64,000 nt of DNA from Pectinophora gossypiella. Its lineage: Eukaryota > Arthropoda > Insecta > Lepidoptera > Gelechiidae. A program made the position numbers and the translations under genes. The notes beneath the pieces are model-generated. The model did not search any database, had not been told where the DNA came from, and was given only the letters and a program-made list of their open reading frames with translations. Shown one piece after another: positions 43,423 to 53,774 of this stretch (positions are counted from its first letter, which is position 1; every line of letters begins with the position of its first letter). The stretch covers positions 14,818,598-14,882,597 of the forward strand of contig NC_065421.1 in the NCBI RefSeq assembly GCF_024362695.1, written 5' to 3'.

Positions 43423-43787
43423 ACAGCTAAAGTCGTACTTCTGCTTTTCTCTAGTATAAGTTGTGAGGTCAATGACAGACCTGATCAGCCCTGGTGTCAG
43501 GGTTACTAATGAGCCGCCATAGGCCCCTGACGTGGCTCATGTAACGACTAGTACCGGGAACCGACTGCATAAAGTGATCTCTGAAGCGCGGATCATGTTA
43601 TTTTTGAAGAATCGGATCACTAAACTAGGGATATTTTTTTTTTGTGATATATCCCCACCAGGATTCCAAACCGGGATCTCCGGATGTGAGCCCAACGTCC
43701 AACCATTTTTCACGAAGGTGTTTTTTTTATAGTAAGTATTTCTATTATTCACAGCTATTATTATTTATTAACAGCCTCCGTGGTCTA
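43423..43787 (+). repeat. 365 bp flanking segment, right copy
   Basis: This appears identical to 36243-36607 and continues without a break into a complete SINE, so it is the native context. ACAGC at its left edge is the candidate 5 bp target duplication of the BEL insertion. Confidence 0.85.
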
Positions 43788-44113
43788 GTGGTAAGAGCGT
43801 TAGGCTCACGATCTGGAGGTCCGGGTTCGATTCCCGATGGGGACATTGTCGAAATCACTTTGTGAGACTGTCCTTTGTTTGGTAAGGACTTTTCAGGCTT
43901 GAATCACCTGATTGTCCGAAAAAGTAAGATGATTCCGTGCTTCGGAGGGCACGTTAAGCCGTTGGTCCCGGCTATTAGCCGTAAAAACACCTCCACCAAC
44001 CCGCAGTGGAGCAGCGTGGTGGAGTATGCTCCATACCCCCTCCGGTTGATTGAGGGGAGGCCTGTGCCCAGCAGTGGGACGTATATAGGCTGTTTATGTT
44101 ATGTTATGTTATT
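43772..44113 (+). mobile_element. Full-length tRNA-headed SINE
   Basis: A box GCCTCCGTGGTCTAGTGGTA, B box GGTTCGATTCCCGATGGGGA, body with GAGACTGTCCTTTGTTTGGT, tail CCCAGCAGTGGGACGTATAT followed by a (TTATG)n simple run. It is nearly identical to 18926-19254. The left flank copy at 36607 breaks off inside the A box of this SINE, so its head is duplicated. Confidence 0.9.
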
Positions 44114-44114
44114 T

Positions 44115-44885
44115 CTATTATTAGTCAACGCCCAAGCAATTTTAGATTCGCTTTCGGCATCCCACAAAACAGTGACCATTTGTAAACTGATGGATGACGC
44201 CGTTTACAAACATCAAATAGCCAGCGATAAACACACAAAAGGGTGGTTTCTTCCCTTTGTTTTTTGTTGTTTGCGTCAGTGGTGGAGTTGGAAGAGGAAG
44301 GCCTTGTGGTTTTATTATAAACCCCGATCAGAACTAGAATGTTTCAAAAAAAGGCCAGGTCAAAAGCATTCTAAACACACGAGCATACATGAAGACGTTG
44401 ATGAGAGTGAAAGAAACGGAGGTGGTGTGTCAGGATCAGAGTAAGAAGAATTCCGTGGTTTGTGCCTCTTCTACCTTACACTTCGAATGGCATTAACAAC
44501 TTTGCTGGACAAAAGACAGTCAATGCGAATCGCGACCCTACAACGAAACGAATGAAGCGAAAAGCAATTGAAAATCTTTCTCAACTGCACCGTTCACGCT
44601 CGCCCCCTAACTTGGCATATTCGGCAGCGGCTAATACCGCGGAAGGAAGCGGGGTCGACGACCTCACCACGTCGTTAAGGCAGGAGTGAAGATAAGCCGA
44701 TAACCGACTGCTATTGATTTAGGGATTGGCCGTCTCGCCAGGTTTATATTCAGTCCACTGCCGAATCGAAATACTCGGTTCAATCACTGCGAGGGATTGT
44801 AGGGTGGCCATATAATGTACCTGTACGTAGTTGCGTAGCTAAAGCGAGATAGTAGCAGTAATGGTAATGCTTAACAATACGTGCG
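44115..44885. other. Intronic DNA, weak frames only
   Basis: An open frame runs on from the SINE to 44444, followed by one at 44462-44689, with basic, low-complexity composition and no domain that I recognise. The block CGAATGGCATTAACAACTTT with GCTGGACAAAAG resembles the repeat end at 57395-57430. Not called as genes. Confidence 0.4.
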
Positions 44886-44887
44886 AT

Positions 44888-45010
44888 CATTTAAGAGCCA
44901 CGCTCTTTTCGGTGAAGCATTCAACTCGAAAAATAGGGTAGTAGTTTCCCTCTTGCCTTCTGCCCCGCAGTACTCTGTCTGACGCGAGTGGAATGGCAGA
45001 CTGAACAGAT
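44888..45010 (-). pseudogene. LINE ORF2 end / 3' UTR fossil
   Basis: TTTAAGAGCCACGCTCTTTT, GGTGAAGCATTC and GTTTCCCTCTTGCCTTCTGC match the minus-strand LINE relic at 6366-6610 and the RMLHRQERGS end at 19430-19605. Confidence 0.6.
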
Positions 45011-45069
45011 GTAATCAAGGTACATCTAGAAATTACAACAAAGGGCTAAAATTCTAAAATCCGTCGCGT

Positions 45070-45245
45070 ATCTAGATACTGTAGGTGATCACTCATCGTC
45101 ATCCTCCTGCCCTTATCCCGCTCTAGGTGAGTTCGGCACAACGTGTATTCTTTTTGCGTCTCAGTACTTACACCTTCCACACAAATGTCCTTCTTCACAC
45201 AATCTATCCACCTCCAGTTTCTTAGGTCTTCCCTTACACATTCAT
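45070..45245 (-). pseudogene. LINE ORF2 C-terminal fossil (GRPKK..WIDCVK type)
   Basis: On the minus strand GRPKK is followed, after a one-base frameshift, by RWIDCVKKDICVEGVSTE. This is the usual wording near the end of RTE-like LINE ORF2 proteins. It is short and frameshifted, so dead. It differs from the other three fossil families in the window. Confidence 0.6.
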
Positions 45246-45249
45246 ACCA

Positions 45250-46390
45250 CTAGTCCCTGAAGGTTTTAATATTCACTGTTTGCCGCAAGGCCAAATATTA
45301 GTCTTCAGTTTGATATGTCAAAGTATCTTACATACTAGTTTTATGAATGTGACAGACCGCCGGCATGGCAGTACTGCGGCCGTGTGGTGGTGAATCACCG
45401 TCAAATAGACCATTACAGCCGTAAGTGTGCGGCGAACACGTTATTGACCATCGATGCTCGTAGTATAGTGTAATGCTGTGTTCACTAAATGATTTAAGCC
45501 ATTAGAATTATAATCTGTAATATTCATATTGTTACGAATTATTGGACCTGTATGTGTATTTATCAAATACAAGTAAAATATGTGGTCTCAATCTTTAATG
45601 AATTACAAGAAATCGATGTTTTATTGAAGAAAATCACGTCAAAATGCGCTTACGAGATTTTCAGTATAAAGCGACGATATCAAGGTTTTGACCCACTAAA
45701 CTCAGCTACGCTATTATTGAGCGACATTACTATCCAACAAGCGGACCTCTAACAATATCAGCTGAGAGTGAACAAAACAAAACTAGTGTTAACTTCCAGC
45801 GTCCGAGTTACGATCCGGGCCAAGGCGACGATAGAGAGCGCAATCGCCAGATGCACCCCGTTTACATCGCTGATCGTTGGCGACGTGCGATCAAAACAAA
45901 TTGCTAACTATGAAGGACACAACGGAAAAGATTGTACATCTATCGGTACATGCATCGGTATGTCTGACTACACTGTCATACAATCTATTTACACACACCA
46001 ACATAACACAACGTAGCTGGTTTGACTGGATCTAAACCACCAAGTATGACTTTATTCGCCTTATTACGAAAAGATCTGCAAAGATTCCTGCAGACGTCAA
46101 GTAATTTGATTTTAAGTTATACCTGTCATTTTCTTATTCCCCTAAAAGGAACATCTGTGCATTTTAAAACAAATAAATGAAACCCGAACTAATTAAATCC
46201 AAAAAAGGTATGCAATCAGTTGGACTATAAGCCAATGTAAAATTTTGAGAGGGTTGGTGAAATTTCTGCCTATAATTGACGTGTGTTTCATAAATTTTAT
46301 GCCTGTCGATTATCCCTTTCCTTATTAGCGAATAATCATTGATTCATTGTATTCATTGAATATGATGCTTTACTATTTATAATTTAACAT
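45250..46390. other. Intronic DNA without recognised features
   Basis: Short frames at 45552-45752 and 45768-46016 have no domain. No splice context or repeat is seen. Confidence 0.45.
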
Positions 46391-46397
46391 TCATTGC

Positions 46398-46490
46398 TTT
46401 TAGCGATAAGACCGCCTTTGCCCACTGTTAGTTTTTCGTTGGACATGTTTTGTATTTGTGTGTAGAATAAAGTGCATTTCATTCATTCAA
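46398..46490 (+). repeat. LINE 3'-end fragment (GATAAGACCGCC type)
   Basis: TTTAGCGATAAGACCGCCTT, TTGGACATGTTTTGTATTTG and GAATAAAGTGCATTTCATTC match the LINE end at 28048-28165, closing with a CATT simple run. Confidence 0.6.
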
Positions 46491-46499
46491 CTAAAATAT

Positions 46500-46870
46500 T
46501 CCGTCATATTTTACTAGCTCCGGTACAAAGAGAAACAAAAGAACGCAGAACAAAACTGACATCAACTCGTTTGTTCCAAGTCTCATTATGCAATGTTCAA
46601 ATCTGTTGTAAAATATCTGAGCACAAAGAACATTTCAAAAGGTTCGTTTAAAAAATAATTAGCTGCTCTTCCCCCCTTCATCCCCCTCGTCCCGCTGCAC
46701 CCGGGTCACATCTCCCGGTCACAAATCACCCCGCGACTGTCCCACAAATCATAACCGCAAAATACCAACCCACAATGTGTTCTGCACTACATATTTCTTT
46801 TATATTTTTCTGGTGTAAGTGTACCTACAGCAATTTTGAACGAAAAATATATTATATCCGGGAATTCAAG
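46500..46870. other. Intronic DNA without recognised features
   Basis: A C-rich run at about 46670-46745 has no open frame of note. Confidence 0.4.
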
Positions 46871-46871
46871 T

Positions 46872-47244
46872 TATTTTTTTTTTTATTATTTATTTAGATA
46901 GGTATACCAACAGTACACATATTGTAAAGTTATAAAATACAAGTCTTAAATTAGTTTTTGTATATGTGCTCCAATTACAGGTACACACAACATTCGTAAT
47001 TACAACAACAAGCTTATATATCTAAGTGTATATATATTTATATATAATTAAATATGTATAAAATATGTATAAAACTTAAACAGAAATTAACTTCTAAATT
47101 AAAACAGCCATAAATCTTCTTAGAAAACATAAGAGTTAAAACTATAACATATACATAGGTATACAACAAAATTAAGTATTGTTGGAAACAAATGAATTAA
47201 AATTAAAAATTAAAAATACAAATGGGAAAATGTACGTTATGAAT
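46872..47244 (-). other. LINE 3' UTR
   Basis: AT-rich, with TAAAAATTAAAAATAC and TTTATATATAATTAAATATG stretches. It ends at a T-run on the plus strand, consistent with a short A-rich 3' end on the element's sense strand. Confidence 0.55.
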
Positions 47245-50148
47245 TTATGATGATACAGAGTTTGTAACATGCCTCAGTATCTTAGCTTTCAGTGTGTGAA
47301 TGGAATCATGGAAAATGTCTATATCCTTTATTTTAGAATTTAACAGGTTGTATTCGTCACAGATCCTTAATATTGGCGAATGTGAAGTGAGGTTGGTTCT
47401 ACAGAATGGTAGAGGAATGGTAATGGAATGGTAATAGTAATAGAAATGGTAGAGAAACCGAGGAATACAGCGAGGAACTTTCAGCGCCAATTTACTTAAA
47501 ATTTGCTCACAATCAATAACACCTCTAGCCACCTTCTGCAGAAAACAAATGTCGAGTAATGTCCGTCGGTCATGTAGTGAGGTCATACCAAAAAAAGAAA
47601 TGCGTTGAACGTAAGGCTGTCTGTGTGAGATACCCGGTGTAATGTATGCAAGATGTCTCGTGAAAGCACGTTGTATACTCTCTATACGTTGTGAGTGGAC
47701 AACATATGTAGGACTCCATACAGAGCTCGCGAATTCTAGGTGGCTGCGGACAAGTGAGTTGTATAAGACAATTTTTACACGAACTGAATTTAATTCTTTT
47801 GTATTTCTCTTTAAAAATCCCAGCATCTTTGCAGACCTCTTAACAACATGGTCAATATGCGACGTTAGTTTGAGCTTACCATCAAGAAAAACACCTAAGT
47901 CACGTATCTCATTAACTTCCTTAAGAACCACACCATTTAAAGAATATTCAGTGTTAAGGAGTCTTCTTTTTCTGGAGTACTTTATGTGGTAACACTTACC
48001 AACGTTCAGGTTCATACCATTAGAGATACACCACTGATTGACTCTTTCCAAGTCACTTTGCAACAATTGTGCATCTTCAAATACGCTAATCGGTTTGTAT
48101 AGTTTTAAGTCATCAGCAAATAATGAAAATTGACTGTGTCGGATCTCCTGCGTGATATCGTTGATAAATATTAAAAATAGTACTGGGCCTAAGTGAGATC
48201 CTTGTGGAACACCGGATACAGCATGAAAATTATTTGATTCATGTCCATTGATGACGACTGACTGAACTCTGCTGTTGAGATATGATTTGAACCAATTGAG
48301 TAATGACCCGAAAATTCCGCATGATTCCAATTTGTTTAGGAGCAAATGATGGTCAACCTTATCAAAGGCACTACTAAAATCAGTATAGATAGCGTCTACC
48401 TGAAGACCGTTCTCTATATTAAATGACAAATCAGACAAAAATGGAATTAAATTGGTTTGCACTGAGCGTCCTGATCGAAATCCATGTTGATAAGTTGAAA
48501 TTATGGTACTAATATGACAGTTCAGAATGGGACATATTAAAGACTCAAAAAATTTTGACAGAGCGGACAATATTGAAATGGGGCGATAATTAGCTACATT
48601 CTTATGATCTCCTTTTTTAAACACCGGGACAATTCGCGCCTTTTTCCACTCATCTGGAAAAACACCATCGTATAAAGAACGATTGATGATCATTTGAAGC
48701 GGTTTTGCCAAAGCGTCACCACATAGTTTTATGAAAAGAGGAGGAATTTGGTCTGGGCCCGCGCCTTTAGAAGTATCAATTTTTCTGATTTGGTTAATTA
48801 TATCGGGTAGCGTAAACTGTATTAGACTAACGAAGTTATTGTTAGATGCCGAAATTATACTATCATTATTATTTATCTGTATAGGTAAATGGGTGTAAAC
48901 TGACTCGAAGTGGCTTGCAAAGAGATTCGCAATATCATCTCCTCTTTTTGCTGTAGAATCATTGTAATACATTTCAGCAGGAAATATGGATTCACATTTT
49001 CGCTTAGCTTTAAAATAACGCCAAAATACTTTTGGGTTCTTTACAATATCAGATTGCAACTTTGCTTTATAATTAGAATAACATTGACGGAACATTCTGT
49101 CACAACGGCCTCGAAGAAGTGTATACTCTAATTCGTCTCGTGGATTATTAAATTTACGAAACTTTCGCCTTATTTTATCTTTAAGTACAAGTAACTTTAT
49201 TAGAGCTCTACTAAACCATGGAGGATGGAAAGCCCTTTTGGACGTTCGAATAGGTACAAATTTAGTTATAAATTTGTTGACCTCTTCGTAAAATACTGAA
49301 ACCATCACATTCACATTTTCACAACCCGAAAACTTATCATTCCAGTCAATATTTTCCAATTCTAAAATGATGTTATTATAGTCCGCTTTATAGAAATTTG
49401 GATCTGAGCGGCACTTAGATTTAAGATACTCTATGTTGGGATAGGAAACAGATATTAATAGAGGGGGATGTACCGGGTCCAACTTACTAATTATATCCAG
49501 AGGTGAAGTTACTGTAAGGTTCGAAATATTACTGAAAACAAGATCAAGCATCCGGTTATCGACGTTAACAATACCATTATACTGTGACAAGTTATTAAGA
49601 GTTGCAAAGTCAACAAGAGTAGTATCAAGTGTACTACTGTAATAAATAGGATCTAAGTGTAGACTATCTGTGGCACTGCCCCATATAATAGATCCTTGGT
49701 TAAAATCACCCAATATTAGCGTATCAGATACTCCACACATAATATCATTTGTATTATCAACAAATTTACACAGGGTTTCCAGCTTAGCGGGTGATGGCAA
49801 GTAGACAGCACATATTGCAAGTTTCTTCAGGCATTTATTTACATTAAAATGTATTAAGATCCATAGATCTTCACAGTCACTTTCCCAATTTGTCATTCTT
49901 GATGACTCGATATTCCGCGAGACAGCAATCATTATACCTCCCCCGTCAAGCTTGGAACTCCGTGTGATAGCACGATCTCTACGATAAACTACATATCTAT
50001 TGTCAATAAACTCGCGATCTGATATAGTGGAATTCAACCAAGATTCGGTGAAAACAATTACATCGTAATTGTTTTGTAAAATCACATTATGTACTTTATC
50101 GGTTTTGGTTCTAATACCACGAACGTTTTGATAGTATATATCAAGCAT
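47245..50148 (-). CDS. LINE ORF2: endonuclease and reverse transcriptase
   Basis: This 967-residue protein performs target-primed reverse transcription. The N-terminus is an APE-type endonuclease (1-230): YYQNVRGIRTK, FTESWL (E35), LGDFN (137-140) and MLDLVFSN (D192), with H217 in the last block. The reverse transcriptase follows (about 450-730): GPDQIPP, ARIVPVFKKGD, YRPISILSALSKFFE, YQHGFRSGRS, YTDFSSAFDKVDH (D580), SGVPQGSHLGP and LFADD (667-670). FADD replaces the commoner YADD and is normal for the CR1/jockey group. The C-terminal region (730-967) contains no RNase H that I recognise. It starts at an ATG, 58 nt after ORF1's stop, and has no internal stop. Confidence 0.92.
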   Translation of the reverse strand: MLDIYYQNVRGIRTKTDKVHNVILQNNYDVIVFTESWLNSTISDREFIDNRYVVYRRDRAITRSSKLDGGGIMIAVSRNIESSRMTNWESDCEDLWILIHFNVNKCLKKLAICAVYLPSPAKLETLCKFVDNTNDIMCGVSDTLILGDFNQGSIIWGSATDSLHLDPIYYSSTLDTTLVDFATLNNLSQYNGIVNVDNRMLDLVFSNISNLTVTSPLDIISKLDPVHPPLLISVSYPNIEYLKSKCRSDPNFYKADYNNIILELENIDWNDKFSGCENVNVMVSVFYEEVNKFITKFVPIRTSKRAFHPPWFSRALIKLLVLKDKIRRKFRKFNNPRDELEYTLLRGRCDRMFRQCYSNYKAKLQSDIVKNPKVFWRYFKAKRKCESIFPAEMYYNDSTAKRGDDIANLFASHFESVYTHLPIQINNNDSIISASNNNFVSLIQFTLPDIINQIRKIDTSKGAGPDQIPPLFIKLCGDALAKPLQMIINRSLYDGVFPDEWKKARIVPVFKKGDHKNVANYRPISILSALSKFFESLICPILNCHISTIISTYQHGFRSGRSVQTNLIPFLSDLSFNIENGLQVDAIYTDFSSAFDKVDHHLLLNKLESCGIFGSLLNWFKSYLNSRVQSVVINGHESNNFHAVSGVPQGSHLGPVLFLIFINDITQEIRHSQFSLFADDLKLYKPISVFEDAQLLQSDLERVNQWCISNGMNLNVGKCYHIKYSRKRRLLNTEYSLNGVVLKEVNEIRDLGVFLDGKLKLTSHIDHVVKRSAKMLGFLKRNTKELNSVRVKIVLYNSLVRSHLEFASSVWSPTYVVHSQRIESIQRAFTRHLAYITPGISHRQPYVQRISFFGMTSLHDRRTLLDICFLQKVARGVIDCEQILSKLALKVPRCIPRFLYHFYYYYHSITIPLPFCRTNLTSHSPILRICDEYNLLNSKIKDIDIFHDSIHTLKAKILRHVTNSVSS

Positions 50149-50206
50149 TGTGAATAAAAAGTGATATAATAATCATTGTTAACAATTTAAATGAGAAAGT
50201 AAGTTA

Positions 50207-51313
50207 CTACACAATTTTCTTAAGACATTCCTCATTCCGAATTAGTATGACGTCGCTACTATCTTCCGATTTTCGAGTATAGATTCTCCCATTACGAACC
50301 CATACAAACTTGTAATTCATCTCTCTAGCTTTTATACGTGCGGCAGCATGCAGGGATTTGTTTATTGGTGTCAGATGCTCGGCAACAAATACAGGTGAAC
50401 GCGGTCCTCCAATGCCCAAATGCTGAGAGCTCAATTTATCACATTTTTCCTTCTTGTTTTTGTTGAATTTGGTAACGGCAGCCAACAACTCATCTCGTCG
50501 ACGTGGGCTGCGCAGCTTTACTATCACCGTGCGGGGTCTATCGCTCTCCTTGTTGAGTTTTGCAACTCGAGTAACGTGTAAGACATCGCCATCACAAAGA
50601 GGATTGTTGACGGTTTCAGCAAGCTGTTTCAAGGTCGATTCTAGGTTTTCGGATTTAAACTCAGGTATACCATTCACCTCTACGTTACTCTCCCTCATGT
50701 GCTGTTCCACTAATGATAATCTCGAGGACAAACTCGCCACGGATGTTTTAAGGGAATCATTTTCATCTTCAAGCCTTTGAATGGTAGCGCATTTATCCTC
50801 CAAACTCTTCCTTAATTCTTCGTATTGTTGATTGAAGAAATCAAGGGAATTTTTAAAGTCTGATACTTCGTTTTGGATTATTTTTAATTCTCCTGTAACA
50901 TGGGTTTTCATGGTAGCATTCAGCTCATATTTGAGAATGTCGCGTAGTCTACCTTCAGTCAAGAAAGATTCGTCAGTCGGATGTTCGTCGGCGATTGGAG
51001 GTTCCTGTGCGGCGTTGTATTTATCCTTGTTTCGCATGGTTACGTTGCTTATATTCAAGTCAGGGGTAACAACAACCGGAGTATCAGTATCAGTTTTAGG
51101 AGAAGTTTTAGGGGTATCAGTTTTAGGCTTTTTGTTGTAACACGGCGTGCATTTCCAGTTCAGCTTATGATTTTGTTCCATCAGATAAAATCTCTGTTGT
51201 GATACGTTTGCACAATAAATATCGTAGTGTAATTTACAATTCGTGCATTGCAAGAATTGTCTGTCAGTAATTTTTCTTTTACATTTATTACATTTGTTAG
51301 TAACAGACGACAT
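50207..51313 (-). CDS. LINE ORF1 protein (PHD-like zinc finger, coiled coil, FP25-like domain)
   Basis: This is a 368-residue RNA-binding/chaperone-type protein of a CR1-like LINE. Residues 8-58 form a PHD-like zinc finger (C8, C11, C23, C26, C34, C55, C58 and nearby H29). A threonine/lysine/proline linker follows (60-115), then a coiled coil (about 140-207, heptads such as YEELRKSLEDK). Residues 208-368 resemble the baculovirus FP25 fold family (VEVNGIPEFKSENL, RTVIVKLRSPRRRDELLAAV, FVWVRNGRIYTRK). I chose the ATG at 51313; the codons upstream to 51328 contain a GTG but no ATG. It should bind LINE RNA and form the RNP used with ORF2. Confidence is high that it is a LINE ORF1, lower for the exact fold of each part. 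Confidence 0.87.
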   Translation of the reverse strand: MSSVTNKCNKCKRKITDRQFLQCTNCKLHYDIYCANVSQQRFYLMEQNHKLNWKCTPCYNKKPKTDTPKTSPKTDTDTPVVVTPDLNISNVTMRNKDKYNAAQEPPIADEHPTDESFLTEGRLRDILKYELNATMKTHVTGELKIIQNEVSDFKNSLDFFNQQYEELRKSLEDKCATIQRLEDENDSLKTSVASLSSRLSLVEQHMRESNVEVNGIPEFKSENLESTLKQLAETVNNPLCDGDVLHVTRVAKLNKESDRPRTVIVKLRSPRRRDELLAAVTKFNKNKKEKCDKLSSQHLGIGGPRSPVFVAEHLTPINKSLHAAARIKAREMNYKFVWVRNGRIYTRKSEDSSDVILIRNEECLKKIV

Positions 51314-51600
51314 TATAATAATCAGCACAAGATAAAGCGAAGATCATAAAAGAAACAGTTACTTAATAAAATAATACACGGGCGTCTAATGCGTGCGCTT
51401 TAAAGCGATGTGATAGCTTGATGATCAACGCAGTGAGCGAGATAGTTGCGTGCGTGTGAGTAGAAGCGACGCTGCGCGTGTGTGAGTGTAAGCGACGTGC
51501 GCGTCTCTCGGCACGGTAGTTATTCAATGTTTTTAAATATAAATTAGCTTGTAACTCACGAGTCCTTAAGATTAACACAATCACTGTTAGTTCAATAAAT
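51314..51600 (-). promoter_or_regulatory. LINE 5' leader
   Basis: It is GC-richer than its surroundings, with repeated GCGACGCTGCGCG-, GAGTGTAAGCGAC- and GCGTGTGTGAG-type words. An internal promoter would be expected here for a non-LTR element. The left limit is set by ORF1 and the right limit is approximate. Confidence 0.4.
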
Positions 51601-51604
51601 AGCT

Positions 51605-53722
51605 AGTTACTTCAGCTTTACACAGGTATAACTTTGTAAGGAAACGATCACTATTAACACTAGAATTGAATTAAATACGAGGAAGAAAATATATACGTTG
51701 TTGCTGCTTTGCAGAGGTTCCCCTGTTTTGTTATAGGTGTTTAGACCACATTACTTGTATTTACCAAATATTACAGGACCATGCATGTAGTATGTTACTT
51801 ATTATTAGAAGAGTAAGACCCAAAGACATTTTAATATCGAAACCCCCATTGTCTAGAAATTTGCGCTTTAGGAGGATACCATCCATCAAAAATATTTTAA
51901 TTTATTATAATTACAACATCTTCATTGATTCTGAAATGTGTCAAAAATAGAAATACACTGGAGGACAAAAAATCCCAAGTTTTTGCTGAGCAGCGAGGGA
52001 ACATAACTCAAGTCTATCTACTTAGTTTCCTCCCCTACCTAACATATAGCATAATAATATAATTATTTTTGTAGACTGAGTCATTCTCAACGCCCGGCTC
52101 CAAACATAGAGTCGATTATTTACCAGATGTTCAATAGTCTCTGTTGACACGTGAATATACAAATATTAAATACAACATATAATATATCAATCTGGTCTAG
52201 TACACACGTTTTATTTTTTATTCCACTGTCTGATCCCATTCCACGTGCCGTGAATTCGATAAACCCGACGACATTTATTTTTTTAACAGTATTGAATTTG
52301 TACCTTATTATTGTACAATATCCATCGGTTTCGTACTTTCCGAGCACGTTCCTACTTCGTTTGGGGTCGAGAGGAAAGTATAAGTTTCCTCACACTATAA
52401 TAATATTGCTTGGTTTTATCACTTATACGCTATTTGCTACGAAGCGCGTAGCGTTTGTAGTACCACTACGCTGCTACTAACTGCTACTATTGTAGAGGTT
52501 CGTAGTCAATTATTTTAGTTTTATTTCTAAATGTTTATAGATAATAATAATAATACCGGTTCTATTTTGTTATAGTTTCAGATCTCTAAAAATAGGACGA
52601 TCGTTCTTTATTTGAAGTTAGTGCAAAAAGAGATGGAACTAGATTTAGAAATGTCAAACTAAATTAAGATTAATTGTGTGTCTGCGAGAATAGGCGCCAA
52701 TATAGCCTGTCTAAACAAAACAAAGGAAAACTATTCAATTTTTACCATCAAAAAATCTTTTAAATTGTATACACAAACTGGTTCATACATTTATAATATC
52801 AGTTCAAAAGAACGAGGTCGCCGTCGGTTCCAACCGTGTGTTTACGACGAGAGCAGTCGGACGCCGAACGGCAGTCGTAATTGTGTATGTATTGACCGCT
52901 AGTGATTATTATCGGCCATTATGTCGGCGAGTGCTGAGTGCCGAGCGATGTAACGTCAATCGTGTGACTTTTGTGTAATGAATAATGGATAGGTATGCAC
53001 GGGATTTTATGGATTCGTATTATTCGTATTTTAAACACTGAAAAACGAAACACGTTCGACGGTGTCCGTTCGTACGTCATGTCCGTATATCACAACCTAT
53101 TTAATTGAATAAAACAAAATAAAATTAATAGTTCAATCAAGCCGTATAGTTTCAAAAACTTAGATTTTAATTCTTATAAGTAATTAGTTTATCGGGAATA
53201 AAATGAAAATGCCGATGTTTTTATTTAATTATAAGTATGTATGCGTGTGTCTTTAGTTCCTACTCAAATATTAACTTATTACGAGCGACATGGATAAATA
53301 CTTCAAGTTATGACTACCGTGGACACGAAGTATATCCTCAGTGATAAACTAATAAGTACAACTGATAAACTGATAAGCGACAATTACAATATCAACATAA
53401 TACATCCACGACGAGCAATGGCCGCGGTAATCAGAAACATCCACTAGATTGCCCGATTATACAAATGGCGCACAAAAAACACCGAACTACAACTTTATTG
53501 CTGCAGTTTGAACCTTACTGGCGAGATAAAATAGTTTACATTTGGTAGTGGGCAATAGAGATGGTATCCTGGTAAAATACGCCGCGTCTGATACGCACCG
53601 TTGTTCGAAACATCCTCATTGGGATATTACTCGTATGCCCTCCGACCAATTAGGCCAAGGACGCGAACCTCTGGCCTTCACTTGTATTTTCTACTTCACG
53701 AGATTTTTGTGAACATAATAGG
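51605..53722. other. Intronic DNA without recognised features
   Basis: It is AT-rich and no repeat is shared with the rest of the window. Frames at 52151-52480 and 52678-52902 have no known domain. Confidence 0.45.
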
Positions 53723-53770
53723 CTAGTTTCCAGTTGGAAACTAGCTGATTTGACTAGTTAGTCAAATCAG
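53723..53770. repeat. Two abutting GT-centred palindromes
   Basis: The first (53723-53744) has arms CTAGTTTCCA and TGGAAACTAG around GT. The second (53745-53770) has arms CTGATTTGACTA and TAGTCAAATCAG around GT. Both are perfect and there is no base between them. Each could form a hairpin or be bound by a dimeric factor. Confidence 0.85.
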
Positions 53771-53774
53771 TTAC

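Larger units (their letters stand above)
46872..51600 (-). mobile_element. CR1-like non-LTR retrotransposon (LINE), apparently intact
   Basis: On the minus strand: a GC-rich 5' leader (about 51600-51314), ORF1 (51313-50207), a 58 nt gap, ORF2 (50148-47245), and an AT-rich 3' UTR ending at a T-run on the plus strand (46874-46888). Both frames are open with their motifs in place. A PHD-like finger plus FP25-like domain in ORF1, with an APE-type endonuclease and CR1/jockey-type RT in ORF2, fits the CR1 group. The 5' boundary is approximate and no clear target duplication was found. It lies in the transcribed sense of neurexin. Confidence 0.88.

Noticed and set aside
44123..44689. Possible small host genes after the SINE at 43772-44113
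   Set aside because: The first frame starts inside the SINE, and the composition is basic and simple. No domain or conservation can be shown.
51314..51328. Extension of LINE ORF1 to a GTG at 51328
   Set aside because: The ATG at 51313 begins just before the zinc finger and is the likelier start.
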